DNA of 64,000 nt from Isoetes taiwanensis. Lineage: Eukaryota; Streptophyta; Lycopodiopsida; Isoetales; Isoetaceae. The stretch lies in assembly GCA_021234155.1 (NCBI GenBank), contig JAJEKV010000065.1:4641594-4705593 (forward strand), given 5' to 3'. This document shows, in pieces, positions 47,746 through 58,865 of this stretch. The position numbers and the translations under genes are program-made. Below the pieces are notes generated by a model that was given only the letters and a program-made list of their open reading frames with translations, was not told the DNA's origin and did not search any database. The number at the start of each line of letters is the position of its first letter. Within the stretch, counting starts at the first letter, position 1.

Positions 47746-49758
47746 ATCAGTATTATTGCACTCAAACTTTAACAAAGCATGTTGATCCTTCCATTTGTGA
47801 TGCAGGCAGTTGATATTCTGATTCTGACCTATCCATGATTACTGAATTCTTGACTGAAGTTCTGATATTGACTAGCAGTGGCAATGAGGATGGTAGCATG
47901 AACCTTATAACACACCATGTACTACAAGACTGAAGTCCTGATTGTGAAATCGTAAATGATTGCAATGCATTGTTCAAGTTTGCATTTTGAACAACTTTAT
48001 TGTAATGAAAGTACAACACATTCACTACCTGATGATCAATCGCTATTTTCTGTCCACCAGACATTGTAACAGTTGTAAATTATAATAAAAAAGATATTGT
48101 AACATTGTAACAGTTGTATATTGTAATAGTTGTACATTTTAAATAAAACAGAGATAGACATTTTTTTTTTTTAGATACAAGTTTTAGTAAAACAATGTTG
48201 TATTGCAACCAAATATTACAATGCAGTGAATATAACTTATAAAAAACAATTTGAAATAACCTGCTATTAAGAAAGAACATCTAATCCTCAGTACGGTTCA
48301 CCAAGATCAATGTCCTTAGCACATGGCTCCAGAAGTGTTGAGAATATCACATCAAGGTGAATAATACCAATGAGTTCGCTCGATAAGAGTCATTTTGATG
48401 CCATCACGAACAATCTGCCTCTATTCAAGGCAGAATTGAAAGGTCGACTTGAATGAGTTGTACCTCCCGATATCTGACTCCTTCAGCAGCTTCTCCAATG
48501 TTCAAATTGCAAAGACATATTTTTTCAGCTTCATCATCTTCTCGTGCATCTCCATTGTTGGGAGATGAGTATATTTTTTCTCTGAAAGGTGCAATGGGCA
48601 TTGGAAGTGTCTGCCCTCAGTCAATGCAAACTTTTTGAAAACATCTTCGTTCTTGTTGTTGTGAAAATTTTCCACCAACTCTTGCTGCAGCTGGTTCGGA
48701 TGATCCACAATACAATGTTTTGTCCCATGTCTACCATTGACATGCCACTGTTATGCCTTGTACCATCCTAAACCCTGTTTTCTCCTGCTCTTTTCTGCTC
48801 TGTTTCGGAAAGACAATGCAAACAATTTCAGGTTTATGGTTGTCGTCATTATATCCCACATTCTTGTATACCCATTTTTGCTAATTATCCCATAATAATA
48901 CCAAAATTCTCATTTAGGATGAATAATCCCACATGCCTAACCTAATGGGGTGGGGGCATAAGATGGGTTGTTCGACCATGGCCACTTATCATGGCTTCCC
49001 TAAAAAAATTGAAGAATAATGAGGAAGAAGGAGGTTGGGCTGCTTATGAGCAGTTCATCCAAGAAGTAAAAGCTTGCCAACCAGAGTTGGCAAGCCCCGT
49101 CCACATTGGTGGACGCTAAGATCCACCAACATAACTGGGTTTGGAAACTCAGCATCGGCCAAGTCTGTGAGACTTGTGGCATGGTGAAGAGGGGTTCATT
49201 AGAATTTGCAGGTAGGGTTAGATTAGAAAGGGTTATACTTCCCTTCAGAAAAAAGAATTTTGTAACCAATTTAAAAAATTAATATAGTTTTTTTTTTCCA
49301 CTAAATTTCAAGTTGTTGCAACTTAAATTGCCCTTTAAGATCACAAAAAAAAAACAACTTATAATAAGTCAATTTACAACTTATAACCCTGAAGCTACTA
49401 AAAAACTAAGGCATATTCCAAACTCCTAAAAAATCAAGACATATCCCAAGGCATATTCCAATTCATATTCCAAGGCATATTCTAATGGTCTTACCTTTTG
49501 AAACTTAGGCATGTTCTAATGGTCTTATATTGCAAGGAGGGAAATACACTTAGAATTGAGTGTTTCTACATGTTACCATCACATATATCATATGGCATCA
49601 TATGCACCATGTTGGCACCACATGCTATACAAAAGGCAACACAGTTTGCATCACAAGATACACCATGTTGCTATCATCCACCATGTCGACACCACACTTA
49701 GAATGAAGTAGAAATGTACTTAGAAAAGTTGGTATACTTAGAAAGTTTAGAATTACAA
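47746..49758. other. No assignable gene; one possible minus-strand exon
   Basis: A minus-strand frame at 48720-48502 (about 70 residues, with QQELVENFHNNKNEDVFKKF) reads smoothly, but I do not recognise it. It could be part of the same mobile or host unit as the minus-strand ORF at 49759-50283. 48060-48180 holds repeated TTGTAA-type runs. 49420-49530 repeats CAAGGCATATTCYAA. Nothing else is supported. Confidence 0.3.
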
Positions 49759-50284
49759 TTATTCGTCATCAGACAAGACATTTGATAAGTTATCAAGTAT
49801 TTTCGCCTCATCAGTAGGATTTAATCTGAAGTTAGTTCCCTTGCCCTTAGCACGTTTTCTTTGCTCTAATGGAACCCTGGCGGCATAGATCTGTGTGGAG
49901 AACACTAAACCGTTTGGATTATTTATGCACAACTCATATCCTACAGTTGATTTTGGGCCCTTCTGATAGTAGATACCTTCCACAACACTCTCACCAGCAA
50001 GGTACCATTGATCATTAATTTGAAAATTTTCTTCAACACAATTTTTTCTTTGGTGCATACAAGCAAGCAGAATTCAACACCGCTTTATTACCTTTAGGTG
50101 CAGGCACTGCAAAATTGTTTCTAACTCTGACTGCATCAGCTAAAACATTGGCATTGGTAGAATAAAGAGGTCGATCGGACTTGCGTACTTCTGCATTGTC
50201 TGTATGGACAACAGTTGATGGTTCAACTATGATGAGCTCCCATTTGTCGACATATACCTTGTTCTCACATTGATCCCAAAGAGT
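49759..50284 (-). pseudogene. Unrecognised ORF cut by LTR insertion and one frame shift
   Basis: Read on the minus strand from the LTR border, a coding-like stretch runs LWDQCENKVYVDKWELIIVE and on to LNSACLYAPKKK. It then changes frame in an A-rich run near 50050 and continues as NCVEENFQINDQWYLAGES to a stop after NLSNVLSDDE at 49759. It is about 175 residues, rich in charged residues and acidic at the end. I do not know the family. Its upstream part is missing because the LTR of element A begins at 50285, so the insertion destroyed it. Confidence 0.55.
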
Positions 50285-51838
50285 TGTGACGTTCCAGCAT
50301 AATATACAATCCGAATACGTATATTATACTGCCACATCACACGTACATGTCACGAATGACATGTACTTGAGAGCCGTAAAAGGATGCACCTAGGGGGGCA
50401 ACCTCGAATGTTGTGCATGTTTAATAAACATACACAACTAGAAACCCCATGGACCCCATTGCCAAATGGCAAAACTCCATTTGGCCAATGTCTAACCTAA
50501 CCCTGAGGGTTTCTATATAAGGGCTCTCCCCTTAGATCCTAAACCCTTTTCTTCTTTCACATTAGGGTTTTCCTTGAGCTCCTTTCCTTCTCTCGCATTT
50601 AGGGTTCCCTTGAGCCATTCCGGCCAAGCCAAGACCCTAATTCGCATTGCCAGACTCTGAAAAGCCGCCTTTGCACAACAGATCTTCGAGTAACAGCAGC
50701 CTTCAGCAGGATCAGAGGCATGGACGCATTCCGAGGATCTGGCGCAGGTCAAGTGCCAGGTAATATAGTCATTCTGTTGTGCAAAGCCGCCTTTTGGCTA
50801 GGCAATAAGCTGGTTTAGCATGTTAGTTCAGCCTTAGAGGCCTTACAGATCCCGAGATCATAAGCTCTAACAAAGGAACCTAACTCTGGATGTTTAGATA
50901 GATAGACTAGATGTTATTCTTCATTTCAGTTCTGTGATGATGTTGGTATTTCACTCTGTGACCTCCATGTATTGGGAAGGGGGGTAGAGGCCTAAAGCAT
51001 GTGTAGCAGATGATCCTAGATAGCCTACTAGTTCCCAATTACATGCGGCCCGTGCACAGGAGTCCGCCTGGTTGTGGGTGGTGGGGCTAGACCGGTTGAC
51101 AAGGAGGAACTTGTCCCATCACGAATTGACCCCTCTGGTGTGTAAAGCCTACCGGGGGTCTAAGTGGGCTAGGCTTAATGGCTTGTCACTGAATGTGGGC
51201 AAGGCATGAGGTTCAAGTCGAATATGGGCAGTGGCCCTCTAGCCGCATGTGATGGGCATGGATGCCTCTTGAGGGGAGGTGACTCTCCTCCTGCCTCATC
51301 GGGACTAGGGAGATGCAACCCAGCAGTAGCCCCCTTGGCTATGCACCCGGCAGGCTACGGTCAGGTCCCAATACTTTTCAACCTACTCTGCAAAGTGTGC
51401 ACGGGAGGGGCGGATGGAGTGGACTACCCTCAGCCATGTTCTTATGCCAGCCAAATCCATTTGCCATGAATTCTGTCTGCAATGATTTCTGGAGGCCCAA
51501 GCCGTCAGTCAAACCCCCTTGAGTCTGAGCCCTGGGTAGGATTCCCCTTTGTTGTTATTGCTCATATTGATGTTGTTGTACATGTGATGATTATGATGTG
51601 TTCACCCTTCGAGGTGATTGTATTGATGTATTGATGTTATGTGCTCATGTTCATTCGCGCTTCCGCAGCTAGGTCGACCCGAAGGGAGACGGGCAAATGA
51701 CATATCCACTCTTCCCTTGCTGGCTCATTCCACTGGGAGTGGTGTCAGGTGGATGGCCCCCGCCAGTTTGGCTGTCAGGGGGAATGCTCCGCCTTCTGAT
51801 ATGATGTGTGCATCGTAGAGGAAGTAGGGGACGTCACA
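50285..51838 (+). mobile_element. 5' LTR of element A (1,554 bp)
   Basis: The LTR starts TGTGACGTTCC and ends GGACGTCACA, so its ends form an inverted repeat of TGTGACGT. It is followed one base later by the primer-binding site. CTATATAAG at 50513-50521 is a good TATA box, which would place the transcript start and R region near 50545. A 9-bp inverted repeat (GCCAAATGG and CCATTTGGC) sits at 50461-50485. The LTR matches the antisense LTR at 57349-58852 along its whole length with many substitutions, so the two are not the pair of a single recent insertion. Confidence 0.93.
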
Positions 51839-51839
51839 G

Positions 51840-51851
51840 TGGTATCAGAGC
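51840..51851 (+). other. Primer-binding site, tRNA-Met type
   Basis: TGGTATCAGAGC is complementary to the 3' end of plant initiator tRNA-Met and is the usual plant LTR-retrotransposon primer site. It begins two bases after the LTR end, which confirms both the LTR border and the plus orientation of element A. Confidence 0.93.
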
Positions 51852-52055
51852 ATGATCTTGGCAGACCAAGATCAAGCACTGACCATTCCCTGTTAGGACT
51901 AACAGTAGACTTCCAGTCTTGGGAATAGCCACCCAAGTATGAACCTCGAAAATTGGGAAATTTTTTTCCAATCTCTAGTGCATCAAGTAGAAAAATGCTA
52001 AGTTAGTAAGAAATTTTTAGCAAAACCCTAGAAATCTTGGCCAAAAGGGATGACC

Positions 52056-53427
52056 CTCACAGAATGCGCCCAGACCAAATCCGTCATTCTTGGATTCGCC
52101 TTTCGCGCACTATGTGAGTGGTCAACCCATGTTGAGCTAGATAGAAGCATATTTAATGTAATCTGATAGTGCAGGGCAGTTTAATCCTTAGATTAGAGCT
52201 ATAATTGCATGTTATAACACTAAGAAACACCTTGTAAACTGAAAATTAGAGTAAAAAAGGGATGCCCCCTCACAGAGTGCGCCCAGACCAAATCCGTCAT
52301 TCTCGGATTAGCCTCTCGCGCACTGTGTGAGTGGTCGACCCATGTTGACCTAGATAGAGGCATAATTAGAGCAATCTGATAGCTCAGGGTAGTTTAGAGC
52401 TTGAATATAAGCTAGGAATGTATGTTCTAACACTAAGAAACTGTTTATAAAACTAAAGTTAGAGCCAAAAAGTAGTGACCACTCACAGAGTGCGCCCAGA
52501 CCAAATCCGTCATTCTCGGATTAGCCTCTCGCGCACTGTGTGAGGGGTCAAAACTTTGAACCTTCATAACTTGAGTTATACAGGTCCAAATCGCCTGAAA
52601 TTTGTTGCGTTAGGACCATTAAAGAGTCTAGAATCCACTTATGACTAAAATTGGAAAAATCCCTAAATTTTGTCTTCCAAACTAGGGTTTATTTAGAAAT
52701 AGAAGCAATAGCTTTTAGGGTACAAGGCTAGAGCCACAGAAGAGCAAAGGGCATGACTTTTTGAAGACATTGAAGACCCAGGCGATGTACTGACAACAGA
52801 AGGGAGGAGAGTGAAAAGACAGACCCAAGAGAGGAAACACTATGGCAAACACCTCTACCAACGAAGCGAGTAGTACAGGGCACAACTGGCCTATCAACAA
52901 TCTTCATCGAATGGAAGACATACATTAATCATCTGCATGAAGTACCTTCTCGACTATCAAACACTCGATTGCAACATCCACGAGCTCACAGCAGAAAGAA
53001 GATTGCTAGTTTATTGTAAATACATAACTTTTTGTAAATACAAATTTAAGTTTTGATCATGTTAACGTGTAAAACTATAAGTAATTAGGTTGTATTAATG
53101 ATATCTGCATTTGCAATTACCAAAATTGGAGCAAAACTCAGTGTTTTTGGCCCCACCCCTCACAGAGTGCGCTAGGACCAAATCCGTCATTCTCGGATTA
53201 GCCTCTCGCGCATTGTGTGTGAGTGGTCGACCACTGATCTTTGCCAATACTTGTCCAAATGAAGGAAGTAAGGGCACAATCTGACCTAACTCGTCGAGAT
53301 AAGTGGGATTTGACCCTTAGTTTGCATATTTTGAGTCATCCTCGACCCAAATAGAGTCCCACCCCTCACAGAGTGCGCCAGGACCAAATCCGTCATTTTC
53401 GGATTAGCCTCTCGCGCACTGTGTGAG
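52056..53427 (+). repeat. Five copies of a two-stem hairpin element in the leader of element A
   Basis: Copies lie at 52056-52118, 52269-52331, 52482-52544, 53159-53223 and 53365-53427. Each starts CTCACAGAGTGCGC (or one change) and ends GCGCACTGTGTGAG (or near variants). These pair over 13 of 14 positions. Inside, AATCCG and CGGATT form a second perfect 6-bp stem around a 7-nt loop TCATTCT. In copy 1 the inner stem changes to AATCCG/TGGATT and still pairs by a G-U. In copy 4 the outer arm reads GCGCATT and pairs by wobble. The first three copies have a 213-bp period including related flanks; copies 4 and 5 are 206 bp apart. The position between primer site and ORF is where packaging or dimerisation signals sit in retroelements. 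Confidence 0.9.
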
Positions 53428-53595
53428 TGGTCAGACCAAAATTGACCCAACTGGCCCCAACTTTCTCCAAATTATATGGAATTTCTTGCAATAGGATCCT
53501 TAGAATGCATTCTTTAACCTAGTTTTCCTATGAATTGCATAGCAGCACCTCAGAATCATAGATATTCTCAAACCCTAAAATTTTTTCCAAATTAG

Positions 53596-53640
53596 GGTTT
53601 TGTCTATAAATAGGACCACAACCCTCATTTGCACTCTACT
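53596..53640 (+). promoter_or_regulatory. Possible internal promoter of element A
   Basis: CTATAAATAGG at about 53603-53613 is a strong plant-type TATA box, followed by a pyrimidine-rich start-like region and the ORF start 110 bp later. The same order (TAGGGTTT-like motif, TATA, C/T-rich stretch) is seen around the LTR TATA box. A second transcript start here is inferred. Confidence 0.4.
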
Positions 53641-53723
53641 CCTTTGCTCCTCACTCCAACGCAATTTTTCAGCTCCCAAAGGCGCTCCTTCATCTGTTTG
53701 ATATCCCCAGCAGCTCTAGCATC

Positions 53724-54509
53724 ATGGCAACATCTGCATTTAGGCGATGGTACAGCGCCACTACTCATGTGGCCGAGGCTGACATCAACTCGATCTTCGC
53801 TGTTTTTCAGAAGGAGATCGATGTGGATGCAACCATCAATGCTACTCCCTATTACCAGGACATCATGGCTGAATTCCATGCAAAGATAGATCCTTCTCTA
53901 GTACTTCCCCCTTGCATAGGATACTTTGCTCCAAGCATGGCCCTTCGTACAGCTCTGCAGGACATCCCCAAGATAGACAAATACTTAGAAAATAAGGCCA
54001 GCCGCTTACCCAATTATATGTCCATAGCTGTAAATAGGAGGAGATACTCCTTATACACCGCAGCTGTAGCTATTTTCCTATACCATAGAGCCCAGACCCA
54101 GATAGGGGAACCATCTGTCCAACCCCTAGATATTGAGCCTATGGTCATAGCAGCAGGTGAAGAAGAGCAGATGCTTCTCGAGTATGAGAGGGAAGAGCAG
54201 GAGGAAGATGAAGGACGTGGGTTGGACATGGAGGACATCAGTGACGTCGACCCGGCACAAGAAAGGCAGCAAGGGGAGCAGGAACTTCAAAGCTTTGAAG
54301 AGGGGCTGAGAACCACAAGGACAGCTCCACCACTTGGACTAGACATCACAAGCCTAACCCCCATAATCATCCAAGGAGAAGCGTACCTGAGCCTTCACGA
54401 CATCAAGAACCTTCCAGAGTGCAGGGACAGGGGCTACAGGATAGACGAGCTCCTACATCTCCTACGTCAACAACCGGACCTTGATGACTTCATCGACTGG
54501 GAGACATAG
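53724..54509 (+). CDS. ORF in gag position of element A, unknown family (261 aa)
   Basis: This is the longest open frame in the element. It begins MATSAFRRWYSATTHVAEAD and ends LRQQPDLDDFIDWET. The first 130 residues look folded, with helix-forming segments such as YYQDIMAEFHAKIDPSL and RRYSLYTAAVAIFLYHRAQ. Residues 145-200 are strongly acidic (EREEQEEDEGRG, MEDISDVDPAQE). No zinc knuckle, protease or reverse transcriptase motif is seen. It lies where gag would be, after a 1.9-kb leader. Either it is a very divergent gag or a captured host sequence. I cannot name a family. Confidence 0.6.
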   Translation: MATSAFRRWYSATTHVAEADINSIFAVFQKEIDVDATINATPYYQDIMAEFHAKIDPSLVLPPCIGYFAPSMALRTALQDIPKIDKYLENKASRLPNYMSIAVNRRRYSLYTAAVAIFLYHRAQTQIGEPSVQPLDIEPMVIAAGEEEQMLLEYEREEQEEDEGRGLDMEDISDVDPAQERQQGEQELQSFEEGLRTTRTAPPLGLDITSLTPIIIQGEAYLSLHDIKNLPECRDRGYRIDELLHLLRQQPDLDDFIDWET

Positions 54510-54593
54510 GACTTTCCCATCAGCATAAGGGAGGCCCGGATGTACACTGGCCAATCATCAACATATATATAAACCTACACCTACATTAGGCAG

Positions 54594-54878
54594 ATGATGG
54601 CTCAGCAAGAGTTACCCACAGAGGAGGAGTTCTTAGCGATCCAGGAGCGGATGGGAATTAGAGGGAAAACAATGAGTGCGCTCCTATCCAGCACCTTGAC
54701 AACAGCACCAGCTGAACAGGATAGGGGCAGCATCAACTTAACATCTTCTATGTTCAACAACTACAGGGAAATCATAGCAGTACCGGTGGATGAATACTCC
54801 GGAAGACACAGGGCTGCAATCAGATTCGGCGAGGAAGAAGAGGAGACACATAACAGGGGAGAAACATCTCTAACTTAA
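54594..54878 (+). CDS. Second small ORF of element A, hypothetical (94 aa)
   Basis: It starts 84 bp after the first ORF, has similar acidic composition (FGEEEEETHNRGE near the end) and begins MMAQQELPTEEEFLAIQERM. It may be a detached 3' part of the first ORF or an independent frame. I do not recognise it. Confidence 0.35.
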   Translation: MMAQQELPTEEEFLAIQERMGIRGKTMSALLSSTLTTAPAEQDRGSINLTSSMFNNYREIIAVPVDEYSGRHRAAIRFGEEEEETHNRGETSLT

Positions 54879-57348
54879 AGGCATACATCAGCATCAGGGG
54901 CAAGATCAAGGAGGAGGATAGTCGGTACGAACAAGAGTTCCAGATTCAGAAATGCCTGCAAACCCAAGGAAGGATGATTCCAGCGCCTCAATCAAGTAGT
55001 TCAAGACTCAAGTGGACCTGACCCAAAGGACGGAGGAACCGACCTAGCCAACAACCACAGACCACTCAAAGGCAACTAGGAGGAACGGCATGTGCAATGG
55101 AGACGACCACACTTCCTGGCACAGCGGAAGCATCTCACAACGAAGCAACGTCCAAGCAACAGGAGTCGCACTCAGAAATTCAATCGGCCGAGAAATAACA
55201 CTGTCTACCCGACGATCGCTACCTCGGAGCTTCGAAGACATGCAAGAATGCCCAACTGCAACAACCAGGTGATCATATTCAAGCGATCAATGGCACTACA
55301 CATCTTCAACCTTGTAACGACACACTGCATGTCGGGACGCTGAGCAGTCATGACACTCCATATGACAGGTAAACACATTAAGGAGGGGCATTTTCAACTC
55401 AAGAGTTCACATCGAGAAACGCTCTTCACGACTTGGGATAACGACCTCAGATCACACACGAAGGTCAACTACAGTCGCAACACCTTAAGGAACTCCGGAG
55501 TCAAGCAGAACGAGGAAAATGTAGCAAAACCGAAGAATCAAACGTGATTGGAGGAGGGAAAATCCTAAAGAAGTACACACATTTAAGCATATCCTCTTTT
55601 ATAGATTAGAAAAGTGGATGAATTAAAATCCCAATATAATTATATATATGTGTCTATCATAAGTATCAGGTGAGTACAAACATGAGTTTAGGATCACGTT
55701 TTAGGGTTTAGCATTTGCGTCAAGAAACTCCATCACTTCGACTGCCAAAGGATGAAGCAAAGAACCACAGGTATAGCCAAGAGCAAGTGTCGAATGGAAG
55801 AGGAAGTAGAGAGAGAAGGCCAGAGCCCAAGCCAAGCTTCAACTCCAGACACTTCGAGAAGCGGCCTCAAGTAGAAGATCGCTCGTCCAGCACAATATCA
55901 AGATGAGAGATAATATCAGTCATGTCAAGATCCTTAGTGTGTTGCACCATCTAGGCGTGCACGACGATATCTTTGGGATACAATTCTACCTCTTGCGGCA
56001 GCAGCAACACTAAAGACACGAGTGTCTTCAACAACAGAAGGAGGAACGAACACACATCTTCAAAAACTATGGCCACGACCGCAAGCCGACTGACGTCGAG
56101 GAATTTTTCGGGACGACCCGACATCAACGAGCCAACTGAGGAGGCAACCTCTCGATGACCATAACCCTGCCTTATATGGTGATGTTTGTAACATGCATGC
56201 CAGATGGAGAAACGATTAGGAGAACCAAGCCAAAGAATCGACGAATCAGCTATAAACCTCACCAAGCTACGACAACTTGCATGCAACTTCGCGAACCCAA
56301 GGATCGACGATTCGAATGGCAACTGACGAAGAGAACAACTCCTTACGAGTGTAGCCAAGGGAATTGCGCACAACTTCAAGAGGCACCTCCAAAGATCTTC
56401 AGACATTGTGAAGGGGAAGCAATTATTGCCCAAGAACAAGATTAAGAAGTAGACCAGAACACCGAAGCATCAACGACCGTCACATCCTTAGTTAGTATGT
56501 GAAGCAGAAGCAAGTTGTGCCGCAACCGACAGACATTGGAGAGCTCAAACATATCAAAGAGTCTACCAATCGAGCACGAGCTGACGTATAAATAGGAGGA
56601 TATAGATCTTCAACGCCAGTGCACTAGGAGGAACATCGACAACAATGCCATGGAGTACGTGTGCACCTCGAGGGGAGACACCTTGTTATTCCTTCCCTCT
56701 CACAGTGTAACAGATCAAAGAAAAGAGGTGTCGGACAATTTAAAGGCATGAAGTGAGTGACATCCTCAACATTCATCTGGCAATAAGCTACCGGCAATAA
56801 GCTACTGGCAAGATGAAGAATCCCTTAGCCGCCAAGATGAAGAATTCAACGTGGAGGATGTTTGTCAATAAAACCACCTTCAGCCTTTTGGGAAGTAACA
56901 TAGAAGATTTTAAGTGGTCAACTATGCCATCAAAACCATTAGCAATGGGAAGCCTCTAAAGAAGAAAGTTGACCTCTACATCGAGGAGGAGCTCAGAGTC
57001 TCGAGCAACTCGAAATAATGTTACCTTGCTGCTTCAAGAAGGCAACATGTGGATGAGATGCGAGCAAGATTGAGGAGCTACGATCATATAGTCGAGTATG
57101 ATAGGCTTATGGATGATGACATCCATAATGGGATTGGAAGGCATTTCCAGATTTTCTCGTGAAAGGATTGCCCCAAGTTGAGCTAAGCCTCAATGATTGG
57201 GAAGGAAATGCATAGGAGTAACTAAAATTATACATGATTGTTAACAGACATCCAACATATTGAAACCACTTGGTGAGATTGATCACCTCGCTAAGAAGGA
57301 ATCATTACTAGGATAATTGTTGACCATGTATAAAGCTAGTACCTCCAA
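54879..57348 (+). mobile_element. Noncoding inner region of element A, truncated by element B
   Basis: I find no reverse transcriptase, RNase H, integrase or protease motif in any frame. From 55037 on, the sequence has an inverted diverged copy at 64000-61108. Stops such as those around 56440-56600 fall at matching positions in both copies, as expected for sequence that was already noncoding in their common ancestor. TATAAATAGGAGGATAT near 56586 is TATA-like but reads TACAAATAGG in the other copy. The region stops after CCTCCAA at 57348, where the other copy continues into AAGAATAATCC. Confidence 0.8.
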
Positions 57349-58852
57349 TGTGACGTCCCCTACTCATATACGGTGCCCGCACCGTATACAAACAGGAGTT
57401 CATCCCCCATACCAGCTCCATACTGATATAGGGCCCTCCACGTATCACTGCAACCTTGATGAGTTCCAGTGGGAAGAATGAAGGGGTCATTTACCCTGTC
57501 TTCCTCAGGGCCTACCTAGCTGCGGAAGCGTAAACATACATAGTATACAACATCAACATCACATAACCATCTCGAAGGATGGCTCATCACATATCTGCAT
57601 AGATAAAGATCAGTACATCACATGGGGAATCCTACCCAAGGCTCATACTCAAAGGAATGACTGACGGCTTGGGTCTCCAGAGTTCATTGCAGACAGAATT
57701 CATGGCAATGGATTTGGGCGGCATGAGATCATGGTTTAGGGTAGTCCATTCCATCCGCCCCTCCTGTGCACACTTTGCAGAGTAGGTTGAAGAGTGTTGG
57801 GACCTGACTGTAGCCCGGCGGATGCATAGCCAAAGGGGCTATTCCTGGGTTGCATCTCCCCAGTTCCGATGGGGCAGGTAGGGATCACTCCCTCCAGATA
57901 TCTACATGCTGACTCAAGGTGACTAGAGGGCCACCGCCCTTATTCGACTTGAACCCAATGGAGAGTGACGCATCACTCCACGGGTGTCGAGCCCATGCCT
58001 TACCCACACTCAGTGGCAAGCCATTAGACCTAGTCCACAGTGATCCCCGGTAGACTTTACACACCAGGGGGATCGTTCAAGAGTCAGAACATGAACCTCC
58101 TTATGAGCCAGTTTGGCCCCTTCACCCACAACCAGGTGTGGTTCTTGTACACAGGCCGAATACTAGTAATGCACTAAAGGGACTAGCTAGGAGCATCAAC
58201 TACTAAGCTGTAGGTCTCTACCCCCCTTCCCAATACAATGAGTCCACAGAGATCATCCATACATCAGTATCATCACAGACTAAAGAATAATATCTAATCT
58301 ATATCATAGAAGTTATGTTCTTTAGTTAGGGCTCGCTAAGGGTTCTATGTGGCTGCTATGGGCAATTCAATAGGCTAAACCTGCTAATTCTGTGCTCGGA
58401 AGGCGGATTAGGCTATTGAATTGACGAAATACCTGGTCCTTGGTTCGCTCCTCTTGCTCGGAATGCTTCCATGTCGTTGTCTTGCTTGGAGATGCGATCG
58501 GAAAGGAAGTCTGACGAGCTGGGGCACTCAGGCAGATCTTGGGAGTCGGAATTGACTCTTGAAATGCGTGAAACGGAGCTCGGAAGGTCTGTGGACGAAA
58601 AAGGGAAAGTTAGGGTTTGGTGGCCTTATGTAGGCTATCAGTTAGGGTTAGGGTTTCCATGACCCTTGGTATGCCTTTTAATGGTTACAGGTCTAAAGTG
58701 CGCACATTGATAAATGTGTGCTTGCAAGTTCCCCCCTAGGGTGCTACTTGCTTGGCTATACGTTGGCGTACACATCACTTGGAATGGCGTGTGCGCGTGA
58801 TGGTGCAGTACGGTATACGTCTTGAGACCGTATATTGTACTGGAACGTCACA
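57349..58852 (-). mobile_element. 3' LTR of element B (1,504 bp), antisense
   Basis: On the minus strand it starts TGTGACGTTCCAGTACAATA (from 58852) and ends GGGGACGTCACA (at 57349). It belongs to the same family as the LTR of element A. A telomere-like stretch of CCCTAA-type repeats (TTAGGGTTAGGG on the plus strand) lies near 58627-58650. Adjacent polypurine sequence at 58853-58865 identifies it as the 3' LTR. It interrupts element A exactly at 57348. Confidence 0.92.
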
Positions 58853-58865
58853 TTCTCCCCACCTT
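58853..58865 (-). other. Polypurine tract of element B
   Basis: On the minus strand AAGGTGGGGAGAA abuts the LTR start TGTGACG. This is the plus-strand primer site typical of LTR retrotransposons and fixes the orientation of element B. Confidence 0.85.

Noticed and set aside
52056-53427. CRISPR array because of regularly spaced palindromic repeats
   Set aside because: Plant nuclear context, spacing above 200 bp with related flanks, and location in an LTR element leader.
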